From contig CM077115.1 in assembly GCA_039619475.1 (NCBI GenBank), forward strand, positions 595,783,643 through 595,847,642: a stretch of DNA of 64,000 nucleotides. The letters are read 5' to 3'. Position numbers and translations under genes: made by a program. Within the stretch, counting starts at the first letter, position 1, and every line of letters starts with the position of its first letter. Source of the DNA: Icerya purchasi. Its lineage: Eukaryota > Arthropoda > Insecta > Hemiptera > Monophlebidae. The notes under the pieces are model-generated. The model did no database searches, was not told the origin of the DNA, and was given only the letters and a program-made list of their open reading frames with translations. Of this stretch, positions 18,270-28,824 are shown piece by piece.

Positions 18270-19292
18270 CAGCGACAGAAATTAACATATATTAGATGTA
18301 GCAAAAGTGCGCAACTTATACTGGAATCAAAAAGTTGTAATTCGTTGCGGAGATATCACTACAGAGGATTAAGAAATAAAAAGAGGTGTACGACAAGGCT
18401 GTGTTTTGTCGCCGATATTGTTCAGTGCATACTCCGAAAACATCTTTAAGGTTGCCATGAAAGCAGATGATGGTATTAAGATCGGACGATACAGTATTAG
18501 TATCGGACAGTCTAAATGGTCTGCAGGATATGGTTAACCGAGTCCGGGATGCTAGTCTTGAACACGGGCTAGAAATAAATGTAGCAAAAACGAAGTGGAT
18601 GCTGATACGTAAGAAGAAATCCCATACTACTGTAGATAGAAATCTAATTTACATTGGTCAGGAAGAAGTGGATAGAGTCGATAAATACTTACATATTTCG
18701 GTACATGGTTTCAGGAAGAAGTTGAGCAAACCGTAGAGATCAAAACAAGAATTGAAAAAGCGAGAACAACCTTTGGAACCCTAAAAAAGTTGTTAACAAG
18801 AAAGGACATCACCTTGGAGTTACGTATGCGTCTCGTACGGTGTTATGTTTTCTCAATGTTGTTATACGGAGTAGAAAGCTGGACTCTCACGAAAAAGTTA
18901 GAAGGAAAACTACACGCGTTCGAAATGTTCATTCACTGTCGCATGTTAAAGATACCATGGACACAGATAAGGTTACGAATGAAAATGTGTTAAAAAGAAT
19001 GTCCAAACGAAGAGAGTTAGTCTTTACCATTCAAAAACGCATAATACAGAATATTACGGGCATGCATACAGAAATATAAAGTACGAGCCTTTACAAACAA
19101 CTGGTTCTGAAAGGAAAGATAGACGGTAGAAGAAGCGCAGGACGATGAGAAACATCATGGAAGGATAACTTATTACGTTGGAGCGGAGAAACACAGAACT
19201 GATGGGAACGGTCATTAATAAGAACAAACTAGCCATATTGATCGCCAAACGTCGTTCGGAGACGGCGTAGATAAGAAGAAGAAGAAGAAGAA
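18270..19292 (+). pseudogene. RTE-like LINE fossil, RT to 3' end, with (AGA)n tail
   Basis: The plus strand encodes RT fragments in sequence. NLYWNQKVVIRCGDI and KRGVRQGCVLSPILF (motif B) lie near 18,310-18,425. A frame change is followed by DDTVLVSDSLNGLQ (catalytic DD, near 18,485) and GLEINVAKTKWMLI. Later come TLKKLLTRKDITLELRMR, CYVFSMLLYGVESWTL and the C-terminal KIPWTQ...KNVLKRM-type region. The fragment lacks the endonuclease and RT motif A. It ends in an AGA simple-repeat tail (19,267-19,292) instead of poly(A), as RTE-type LINEs do. This style of protein is common in arthropod genomes as endonuclease-reverse transcriptase. Exact clade is uncertain. Confidence 0.82.
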
Positions 19293-19299
19293 GTTTTAT

Positions 19300-20175
19300 A
19301 CAACTCTTCCGGTTCCAACAAAATTCGTCACTACAATCAGTACGTCGCTATAACTGATATGGTTATAACTGACTTTTATTGTTTTTTTGTTCTTTTTTTT
19401 TTTTCAATGCGACCGCGACGACTCCGAGTTCTAATGTAGTTAATATCTGGCATCTTCGGAAATCTTGCTACTACCTTGTTAATTACTCGGTTCTAAACCT
19501 ATATCCTTAACCTATTGCTATCCACTCGCACACCCCGGTGCCTGTTGCACTTGGGATGTAATATAGTCAGTGTTAATTTTATATTCTATCCTTCTTGGCA
19601 CTTGTGGGCTATGTCATATTATTGCTGCCAATTACTAATGATACTCTTTGCTCTTATTCCATGACGTTTTGGGATTCAATCTACTTATTAATATACACTA
19701 TTCTGTTAGTCTAGCTTATTTGTAAAAGTTGTTAGTGGCCAGATGGTTTCTCGGCGGGCTAAAAAAAAAAAAAAAAAAATTAGCCTAAGCCAATTGTATT
19801 CGTAGCATACAATAAGCTTTCATTTCCTAAAATTCATTATATATTTGCTAATAATTATTAACCAAAAGTTTTTTTAGCAAAAAAAGCCAAATTAAGTATT
19901 TAGGGAAAAAAGCAAACTTTGTTTTTAGTTTACGAAGGGATAAATTTTTTTTCTTTTTTTTTTTTAATTCTCCTTCTCGCCTTTTTTATATGCGCCGTTT
20001 GTAACTACCAAGGTCATTGTTACATATACCGAGGTAACTTATATGTGTTCGGTCAAATCGCTCGTTCTCTAACGAAGGATATAAAACCCTTGTGTGACGT
20101 TAGTTGCAGTATTTGCCAGACAATCCTGTATGTTACTGGGTAGGCTATGTTGCGTCTTGAATAACTTTGGTCACG
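19300..20175. other. Retroposon 3' end with poly(A), otherwise no gene
   Basis: A 19-base A-run at 19,761-19,779, preceded by about 350 bases of unique-looking sequence ending CTCGGCGGGCT, looks like the 3' UTR and tail of a retroposed element on the plus strand. The coding part is not recognisable. The rest, to 20,175, holds nothing I can name. Confidence 0.45.
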
Positions 20176-20179
20176 TGAG

Positions 20180-20430
20180 AAGAATGTGTGGAACTGTCGG
20201 TGTACCAGCCCGGCCGTAGAAGAAGTACATAATGGGGGGCAAAGATTTGCTAATTATATGACCGTGCGACATAGTGATCGATTCGCAGCCGGCTAAGACT
20301 TTTAAAATCTTGCCGGGATATTCCTTCCGGTGGCTACCATGGTTCGATTGTGGGCTTAATGTTTTTTAAGAACGTTGTCGTAGCTGCCCATTCTGTTTTC
20401 AATCGGTTCCAGCACTTCCTTAAAAAAATA
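20180..20430 (-). pseudogene. LINE C-terminal fragment (downstream of RNase H)
   Basis: The minus strand reads TIEPW, then SRQDFKSLSRLRIDHYVARS near 20,290. This matches the segment that follows RNase H in I/R1-type LINEs, usually read as a TIKPW block and then VVLSRLRIGHT. Further on, an aromatic and glycine-rich piece stands where the C-terminal cysteine finger should be, but the cysteines are not preserved. The fragment is short, with stops on both sides. Confidence 0.6.
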
Positions 20431-20439
20431 TGCATCAAC

Positions 20440-21930
20440 AAGGATGGTAGGTCCGCGTCCACTTTTAATTTTGGTGCGGTGAAAAAATATTAAAAATTTT
20501 TTGACGGCATCCTAATCTTTTTAAAAATCAAATGTCCAATTAAACAACGATCTTTACTCTTTAAAGTACCTTGTAATCAACTTTTTCATTCCTTTCGATT
20601 CTTCTTTTGCTTAATTTGAAGCCTATTAATCATTGTTTTTTGTTTATTTTCATTCTCCATTAAACAGTTTTCGAAAAGTAAAACAGCTGGAAATACATAT
20701 ATGGTAGTCACTTTGTGTATTTGCTAAGGGGGGAAAATAAATGAACATCGGTATTTATTTTTGTGTATTTCTTATTAATAAGCGTCAATATTCGAACGTA
20801 TTCGTATTCTTTTTATCCGATGTTTTCCTTTTCGCGAGAAATACGATAAATATTTTATTATTCCAGTTTGTCTTTCATATTTAAATAGGTAAAAATGAAG
20901 AGCCGATTTCCGATATTCATAATAATTCAGCGGATTAAATTCTTTCGATTACCTCTCACCGTCACCGAAATAAAAACCATTATTGATTCGCTTAATCTTT
21001 CACGTTTAAAAAGTTATTCCGAACCGGCGCGATTTGAATGACACTACGGAAGAAAAAGGACCTCTATAAAGAATTCCGAACAATCGAAAACATTACTTCG
21101 ATAAGAAATTTATTCAAAATTTTCCGAATTTTTAAAAATACACAATAGCGTTTTATTCTTTTTAGTAAAGTGTGAGTAATGTCTCTTCTCTCGAAACGTT
21201 ATCGAATAATTTCATTTTAAACAACTCTTTCGTAAACTCGTAAAAACCGAAATCTTCCTTCTGCTGGAATAATTTTAACGCAACGGGAAATTCTACAACG
21301 CGAAAGTATCACGATGTTCGGAAACGACCGGAATTTCAAAATTGATTACATTCTATTAAGATTGTAGCATCTTTTCGCTAAAATGGCAATAAAAAGGAAT
21401 ATTTTTAATTGCGAAACAGAATATATTAGATTTTCAAATATAACACGTGAGGCGAATATAATGAAATATATGTACAATAGAGGGAAGTGTGGTTGTGCGG
21501 ATTGATGGCAAAACCTACAACAATAAAATATTTTAATAGCAAATAACGTTGTTCTTGTAAATTGAAGTAGAGTAACTTTCTTACGTTCAGTGCAACAGGC
21601 GTCTGGTTCAGACAAAAGACATACAGATTTAAGATAGTCCCCATAGCGATCAGTATCTTTATTAGTCTGTCGCTCATCTTCAGCAAATATTCGAGTCCAT
21701 ACTTTGTTAAATATAGCTTCCGTATCAAGTAGTATCGTTCAGGCGGAAAGTGTATGCTCTTTGTTTATTACAAAAGTGCAAACTGTTGCGACCGGCCCGT
21801 GTTTGCGGCAGTATTTTGGTTCGTGATTTTTATAGGATCTGGTATTGTTGCAATCTTGTATTTTGTTAACATAACGAAAAATACCGGTAATGTGTCTCTT
21901 AGAAAAATTATGAGTAAGGAAGATAAAAAT
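20440..21930. other. No gene recognised
   Basis: AT-rich sequence with two overlapping minus-strand frames (21.35-21.73 kb) of low complexity. They lie downstream of the RT fragment at 22.0 kb on the same strand, but no RT motif is legible in them. Confidence 0.45.
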
Positions 21931-21934
21931 CTCG

Positions 21935-22060
21935 AATGTTGAGATCGCATGTATGATATGACGTGGCTGTTGCAGGATACAGTCGGATATATCATTTACA
22001 TGAAATTCGAACAGGCTCCAGATCCTTGCGGTACGCCATTCTCAGTTTGAACCGGTGCCG
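21935..22060 (-). pseudogene. Short LINE reverse transcriptase remnant (motif B)
   Basis: The minus strand at 22,020-22,037 encodes GVPQGS, the diagnostic motif B of LINE RT. It is followed in a shifted frame by FHVNDISD, the usual INDI segment. Nothing else of the RT domain is legible, and stops surround it. This is an isolated motif in otherwise unreadable sequence, so confidence is limited. Confidence 0.5.
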
Positions 22061-22069
22061 TTCACACGC

Positions 22070-23243
22070 GGTAGTTCGATAGTGTTTACCTTTGTAGGCT
22101 TAATAATCTCATTCAGCGGAACTGCATGATATTCACCAACCAAGAGAGATCATGGGACGACCGCACTTTCTTTCCCATCGTGTTTTTCGAGATTTATTCT
22201 ACATTTCATTTCATCGATTTACAGTACGTATTAAAAATTGAACATCGAAAAATGCCACAAGTAGACCAGTAACACAATAAAAATATTTAAATTTTATCGT
22301 AAAAACGCGCAAACTTAAATTTGGAAAAAATTATGAACAAATAGCGGAACTAACTGAATGTTAAGAGTCCACATACGTATTTTCTGTGCCACCTAAATTG
22401 TCTTAATTATTCGGCTTTAACAACGAACAGGAATATACTTTATCATTCTATATTCGGGGATTCGTCAAAATAGATTTTCTAAATTGGAGATGTTCAAGAA
22501 ACAACGCAATAATTAGTTTTCAATTTTTAAAATCCAGCTAAAAAATTTCCCAACAAAGAATCAATTTTATAATATGAAAGCAGTAAATGAAAAATATAAA
22601 AATTAAAAATCTCCTTTGTGAAGCAGGAAACTGGTATGATTTTTAGACGATTACTTCTCTCGAACCTACTGAAAATGTTGAGGAATTGACATTAACCAAT
22701 TTACTAGAGTATAGATTATTTCATCCCTCGATTAAGATGTCACCTAAATTATTGCAATGACCCAACATTGAACGTTTTTTTTTCTACACTACGGAACACG
22801 GCGGGCTAAAGAGACCAGTGACGAAGCTAGAAGAAGGTAAGGGAGACGTGTAGGAAGGCGCTGCTAAAATAATCGGATAATATTTTAAAACAAGTTAAAT
22901 TTTCAACGATAATGTTTCCACCGAGGACCGATTGAATAGTTTTACTTTATACACAGACGAAAAATAGATAGAAAATTTCTAAACGACGTTATATACATAG
23001 AAGTGTTTAATCGAAAACCAAGATACTTGCACTTTTTTTTTTTTTTTAAACAAACTCAAACATTCACGATGAAATATGCACATCCGGTATACTATTTACA
23101 TATCTGCAACTGACACATTACATTACAGTACTAATTCCACACTTGTACACTATAAATTTATGCTATTGTTGTCAATAAGTTCGAAAATTGATGCATGTTA
23201 TATATTTCGAGAAATACAAAGATCTTAGTAAATAGTGTTATTA
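22070..23243. other. No gene recognised
   Basis: AT-rich, non-repetitive apart from T-runs near 22,775 and 23,035. No open frame with recognisable content. Confidence 0.5.
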
Positions 23244-23251
23244 AATACATT

Positions 23252-23628
23252 CATTGGCGCACTCAAGGGGGGTGCTACGGGGCCATTGCCCCCCCCCCCC
23301 CCAAAAAAATCTTCGAAATCTTAATTTCGTTTTGTAATGTTTTGTTTTACTTATTTTTTAAAAAAAAACATACATATTTACTTTTTGCTTACATTACAAA
23401 TATAATGTTACGTTTCTATTATTATTATTACTTTTTTTAAAATAAAATTCGTTAGTTTTGTAATTTAAAAAAAAATAATATTCGTTAATTTTGTATTTCT
23501 TTTTTTTTAATTTTAATTTACAGACCATGGAAATAGATAGGTACTTAGTCGAGGTACCGAGTTACCACTCCCTAACTCATCTTCTAAATTTTAGCCCCGA
23601 CCAAAATAAAATCCTGAGTGCGCCTTTG
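23252..23628. mobile_element. Non-autonomous hAT-type element (377 bp)
   Basis: The ends are CATTGGCGCACTCA and, on the complementary strand, CAAAGGCGCACTCA, giving a 14-bp terminal inverted repeat with 12 matches. The element is flanked by exact 8-bp direct repeats AATACATT at 23,244-23,251 and 23,629-23,636. An 8-bp target duplication and CA-starting short inverted repeats are the hallmarks of hAT transposition. The inside contains a long C-run (23,289-23,302) and no coding capacity, so it depended on a transposase made elsewhere. Confidence 0.88.
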
Positions 23629-23639
23629 AATACATTAAA

Positions 23640-24326
23640 TTAAATTAATTAAACGGATTTACACAAGTATGTATATGACGCTGTATAGTGTAATGTATAA
23701 AAAAGAACTGTCCTCCAAAAAATTTCATGGTTCTGAGTTTAAAAATATTACATTCGTTAATTTATCTCATTTTATTATATTATCGAGGTGTTATATAGTT
23801 TATACAAATGTGCAAGAATGAAAAATGCTCATGTTGCATGGTGTGGTTGAAGTAATAACTAATGGTTGTTTCTTTTTGTCCTTTAAAAGGTTATAGATTA
23901 GTTACTGTAAAGTTAAATCTAGTAAGCAGTTGATCTTGTTATTTCTAATTTCAGTAATATGTTCATTAAATGAATTTAAAAATCTAAAAAATACTTATAA
24001 TAATGGAGTGCATTGCCAGCATAATTAAATACGCATAAGATGTCATCAACATATTTTGTGCAAAAAATGAAGTCATACTTTAGTAAGTTTTTATACATTA
24101 TTTCTGTAATGTAATAAAATTTTTAAAATTAATATAGTCGATGAAATTGCTGTTCGCATAGGCCGGCCATTCTTTTTTTGTATGTACCTAATAATTAATT
24201 TCGTTTTGTACTTTAATGAATTTGAAATATTATATAGTTCAGTTGTATATGTTTTTAGTTCTATTATATAGTTTTTCGTTAAATAATATTTAAAATTTCT
24301 ATAATATTAGTGTGTTCCAATACACA

Positions 24327-24365
<39 letters not shown>

Positions 24366-24656
24366 GAATATGTTTAACAGTGATAAAAGAGATAGCAGAA
24401 AATGAAATTAATTAGTAAACTATACGTCCAAGTTAAAAATGAAAATTAATTCGGCTGTTGCGTTATAAAATAACAATGGTACGGTGGAACTGCAACAATT
24501 TAAAATAATAAATGGTTATTTTTAAGTCCACGGTGTTATAATTTAAAAAAGTAATACGTGTAAAATACATGTAAGGTATTCTTTTAAACGTTTCAAAGTA
24601 ATATAAATAGAATAATATTTGTAAAGTTAAATGCAATATGCACTATAAATATATAG

Positions 24657-24700
<44 letters not shown>
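23640..24700. other. AT-rich stretch with TA microsatellites
   Basis: (TA)n runs lie at about 24,331-24,363 and 24,662-24,709. No gene is seen. Confidence 0.6.
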
Positions 24701-24701
<1 letters not shown>

Positions 24702-24710
<9 letters not shown>

Positions 24711-25004
24711 CACAAAATAATCAATTCAAAATATTATGCCGAACATAAATAAAATTATCATAAAAATTTACACAAAAAATATACAAATCATATTGAGATA
24801 TATTAAAAAACATCAACTGGTTACGATGAATTACCGTCGTTATCAAAATGTTAGTTTGATAATAACGGTAATTCATCGTAACCAGTTGATGTTTTTTAAT
24901 ATTTCTCAATATGATTTGTATGTTTTTTATATATAAATTTTTACGATGATTTTATTATTTATGTTTGGTGTAATATTTTGAATTGATTATTTTGTAAAAT
25001 ATAT
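24702..25004. repeat. Long palindrome (hairpin) of about 300 bp
   Basis: The left arm (24,702-24,847) and right arm (24,855-25,004) are near-perfect reverse complements with a 7-base loop centred at 24,851. The best-conserved block includes TCAACTGGTTACGATGAATT on the left and its complement on the right. The two short opposite-strand frames here are mirror images of each other and are not genes. It may be a foldback/MITE-type element next to a TA microsatellite, or an inverted duplication. If transcribed it would form a long double-stranded RNA. Confidence 0.92.
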
Positions 25005-25009
25005 GTAGA

Positions 25010-25600
25010 GTCATACGTGGTGGGGAATTTGAAATATCACATATGCATACCTGAACTATCGGAATCATAACTAAATATGAATTTGCACTAATATATTCAA
25101 CAGAAGTTGTTTAATATGACATTTTATATAAAAACATGACGACAATTACCTCCTCCGCAATTTAGAAACGGATAGAAATTATGTTTAAAATCAACGAACA
25201 CTCAGTTATAAGTTCGGAAATGATTTATTAGCGGAGTATTGCGCGATAATTAACATAACACCTCTCCTAAAATAGATTCAGATTCCACTGCGTCATAGAG
25301 AAGTCATTTTTAGTGAAATTAATTTTATGAAAAAAAAAATAATCGCATTTTTACATCATTTTTGTTTTAAAACTTTTGCGACAAAGTTCCATTTCAATTG
25401 ACGTTGAAAAACAGTTCGTGTTTAATTTCAAAGAAAAATTTAAATGTAATTTTTGCGAAGTTTTTAAATAAAGTATAAACGGTTTTAAAATTTTTTCTAA
25501 GTAATAATCATTGTAAAATTCAAAGGTGTAAAGTAAACGGAACAAAAAAATATTTTTGCAACTAGAAAAATATTCGTTGAGCACATGTTTAGTGTAACTT
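25010..25600. other. No gene recognised
   Basis: AT-rich with one short low-complexity minus-strand frame at 25,351-25,584. Nothing is supported. Confidence 0.5.
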
Positions 25601-25604
25601 AATA

Positions 25605-26430
25605 GTGATTATAAAAGATGGTCAAAATATGAGGGGTAAATTAACTGAAAAAAGAAAAACGAAACACTTCGCGAAACTTAATGATTTACAACAGCGTCTA
25701 AATGATTTAAATACACTCTTAATGGAAAAATGGAAAATGAAAATTAGCACAGACTTTAAATCATGTGTACAAATGATACTGATAGTATGGGAATTAAACG
25801 AAAAAAGAGTATTTTTTTTAGTATGTCAAGTGACAGAATTTCCTTATCGTGGAAGTTTGATAACGTCAGACGGAAGAATAGAAAAGGAAATAAGAAAAAG
25901 AATAGCGCAAGCTAAAAATGCTTTTAACAAAGAGGGAAATTTTCTTTTATATCGAAAAATGTCTCTCAACATATCAGGGAATTGTTCATTAAGACATTTG
26001 TGTCTGGAGCGTCACGTTACACGGCTGTGAGAAACCGGGACAGTGTTAAAAAAAAGAAAGATTAAAGATACAAGGCCTTTAATCTGGTGCTATCGAAGGA
26101 TGCTAAAAATATTACGGATGGATAAAGTCGAGCAAGTATTCGAAAGGATAGAAAAACAACCGGAGATATTAAATACCATTGAAAAGAGAAGAAACAGTAT
26201 GATTGATCATCAAATAAAGAGACACTTCCAATGGCTCAGAAACTTAATAGAAGGAAAAGCAAACGGGAAGCTACGAAAAGGAAGACTAAGAACCCGATTT
26301 ATGGACGACGTAGTAAAAGAACAAACCTATGCAAAGATAAAAGACACTGCCCAAGCCGGGATTTCATTGTGTACAAGCTATGTTGTCCACCATCCAAACG
26401 GTTGAGGAGAAATGATGATGATGATGATAT
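25605..26430 (+). pseudogene. RTE-like LINE fossil with (GAT)n tail
   Basis: Plus-strand frames carry the second half of an RTE-like RT. They show NDLQQRLNDLN...KWKMKIS, then FPYRGSLITSDGRIEKEIR with KRIAQAKNAF, then an LKKRKIKDT...CYRRMLKI segment after a frame change. The C-terminal DHQIKRHFQWLRNLIEGK, RTRFMDDVVKEQTY and the final 20 or so residues follow. It ends in a GAT simple repeat (about 26,413-26,429), again a simple-sequence tail instead of poly(A). The layout parallels the fossil at 18.3 kb, but the proteins belong to a different subfamily. Endonuclease and RT catalytic core are missing, with one internal stop and a frameshift. Confidence 0.82.
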
Positions 26431-26439
26431 ATATGTCGA

Positions 26440-27643
26440 ATAGAAATGTGATTTGAGGACTACATTTTAGCTCTGTTAACGGAATCGACATTCCTTTTCG
26501 TAATGTCTAACAGTCAGAATTAGTTGTGCAAGCAATGACAGTTCTGCAATGGTTAGACTCAGTGTATGTATGGCTGATTATGTATTTCTGAGTGTGATAT
26601 ATATTTTTAGCGGGAAAACTGTAGTCGCAAACGGTGCAGCCGTATTCTATCTTTGAAAAAATTATTCTCGCGCGTAATTCGGTATTCACATTTCATTATT
26701 GATTCATTTCAAGGCATTTAGTGTGTGTATTAAAAGGCATAGGATCTGTACGCTGCTGGAGCTGTAGTGTCGAAAAGGCTGTATGCCGATGAAACAGTAG
26801 GCGCTGCTGTTATCAATTTTAACTATAAATAAAAACCCACGCACGTCCTGAAAATTGACATAAACACGTTGTTTTATTATGTGCTGATTATTTATGCAAA
26901 AATTATTTACATATTTTTAACAGCACGTTCACAGCCTGTTTATTTATTTTTTTTTTATTTATTTTTTTTTTTTTTGATTTTTGGCGATTATAATATTTAC
27001 GTTAACGGGAATTGCTGGAATGTGTTTTGTTTATGGACCGTCATTACAAGAAACAATAATTTACGGAACATTGTTTTTTATTACTGGATGAATGATGAAT
27101 AGGGAGGGTTGAGCAATTGAAAATTTTTTAATAAAATATGAATCCCAAGTGGAATTATAAGATATGCCGTCATTTGCCAACAGCACCTACGAATACTGGC
27201 CGGACTACAAAATCGAACGTAAATTTTCTTTGCCGTATCGTGAGAAAGCGCAGACGACACTTACATTTATTTAAATTCACAGTGATGTGTATAGAGTCGT
27301 TCAACCAATGATAGTTTACATATATTAAGGCAAACGTAATTAAACTGTTATACAATTTGTCTTTAACGTTAAGCAATACGATTAAACAACTAGACACTAT
27401 GACACACAACCTCGCAAGCAATTTATATCGAAATACTAAATCATCGTCATCATCAATCAGTCCCGAATTGCCCGTAATAACGAGGACTACAATGTACAAA
27501 GATAACACGCGTTAAATCGCAACCACTTATACACACCTAGTTAATTCACACATACATTCGGCATAGCTACATCCAGTTCGTAAAAAGTAAATTGAAAAAG
27601 TAAATCCAAGTGATAAATTGAATGTAAGATTAGAGAAATTAGA
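26440..27643. other. No gene recognised
   Basis: AT-rich. A 112-codon minus-strand frame (27,170-27,508) has no known domain; its DDDDD stretch comes from a GAT-type simple repeat near 27,445, perhaps the tail of another RTE-like fragment. Confidence 0.45.
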
Positions 27644-27651
27644 GTGAGGAG

Positions 27652-27921
27652 CATTGTGGCGTCGCCAAGGAGTGGAAGGGGAGGGCCGCTGCCCCTGGAG
27701 CTTCGAAACTTTTTAATCAACTGGCCGTGATGAGTATTCATAGGCGCGTAATCACGGACAATTTGGAAGACTTTTATAATAAAGTAGTAGAACAATTTAC
27801 CAGAAATTCACGAAAATTATGTGTTTTAATTAAGATTTGATTCTTGTTTAATAAAATATTAGGCCTTCATGTCCTATTTCTATCATCTTGCCCCCCCCCC
27901 CCGGCTCAATGACTGGCCCTG
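27652..27921. mobile_element. Non-autonomous hAT-type element (270 bp)
   Basis: Exact 8-bp direct repeats GTGAGGAG flank the element at 27,644-27,651 and 27,922-27,929. The left end is CATTGTGGCGTCGCC and the right end, on the complementary strand, CAGGGCCAGTCATTG. Only the CA termini and subterminal G/C-rich character are clearly shared, so the inverted repeat is weak. The C-run near the right end and the GGCG near the left end resemble the hAT element at 23.25 kb. It is non-coding. Confidence 0.75.
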
Positions 27922-27929
27922 GTGAGGAG

Positions 27930-28820
27930 TATCTTCTTCTTCTTCTCGTGCCACCCGATTCGGGTATCGCTTAATCATCATGTATGGATTGGATTATCTG
28001 CTGGAATTGATTTCGATCTTTTACTATTCTGACTAAATCTTCTTTTTTTTTTTTTTTTTTTTTTTTTCTTGTTTGGGTTTTTCCCTGGGCTTGTCAGCAA
28101 CGGACGATTACCCATCAACATGTGTACATAGCAGCAATTAGGAGTAACAAGGAATGAAATCTGATAAAGAATGCTATACCAAAGATGGAAAAACAGTAAC
28201 AATCAACGTCGAAAAATGCCAAACGTATGTATCCTGAAAAGAAAAGAAACGACGAAGGTAAGAGCAAAAGGAGTTAGCTGTCCCATACCATGGTCACATC
28301 TGCAATTACAGAGCCCACAGTACAAACGGACAAAGGAATCTGGCTATAAATAATTAAGGAAGAAGAAACACGGGATGTCTAAAAAGCAGTTAGATCCATC
28401 AAGCACGAAACCTATATAGAACACAGCGCTTAGCGTCTGTAAACAATTATCCGAAAGTTCAATGACTTTCTCCATCACTATAAAGCAAAGTTTACAGTTT
28501 TTAATTATGAAACATTAATCATATTTATGGCGACGACTGCAGAAACAGCGCCTACCATTCTGTTAAAAGGAAATGAGCAGAATTTTCACTGAACACTATG
28601 GCCACACTGCAACAGCAGCGCCCGCAGTGCCGGCTAACAAGGAGTTCACCTATCTACCGTTAGGGCCGCAAATGCGACAGCGAGCCCGCAAAATTAACTG
28701 CGAGCTGTGCCTGATTGTGACTGTAACTGCAACATCAGTGCGTGTTCTTCGTTTAGAGAGGAGTTCGTTGGGAATCACTGGACACGATAAGTTAGGAATG
28801 CCAAAATAGGAAATACTGAA
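27930..28820. other. Retroposon-like poly(T) tract and an unrecognised frame
   Basis: A T-run of about 25 at 28,043-28,067 followed by GTTTGGG...CAGCAACGGAC looks like the 3' end of a minus-strand retroposon. A GC-richer plus-strand frame at 28,573-28,809 (starting MSRIFTEHYGHTATAAP) matches nothing known to me, and I do not call it a gene. Confidence 0.4.
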
Positions 28821-28824
28821 GGGA

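Noticed and set aside
24721..24936. Two similar open frames on opposite strands
   Set aside because: They are the two arms of the palindrome read in mirror image; similarity follows from the inverted repeat.
27170..27508. 112-codon minus-strand frame with a poly-Asp stretch
   Set aside because: The Asp stretch comes from a GAT simple repeat; no domain and AT-driven composition.
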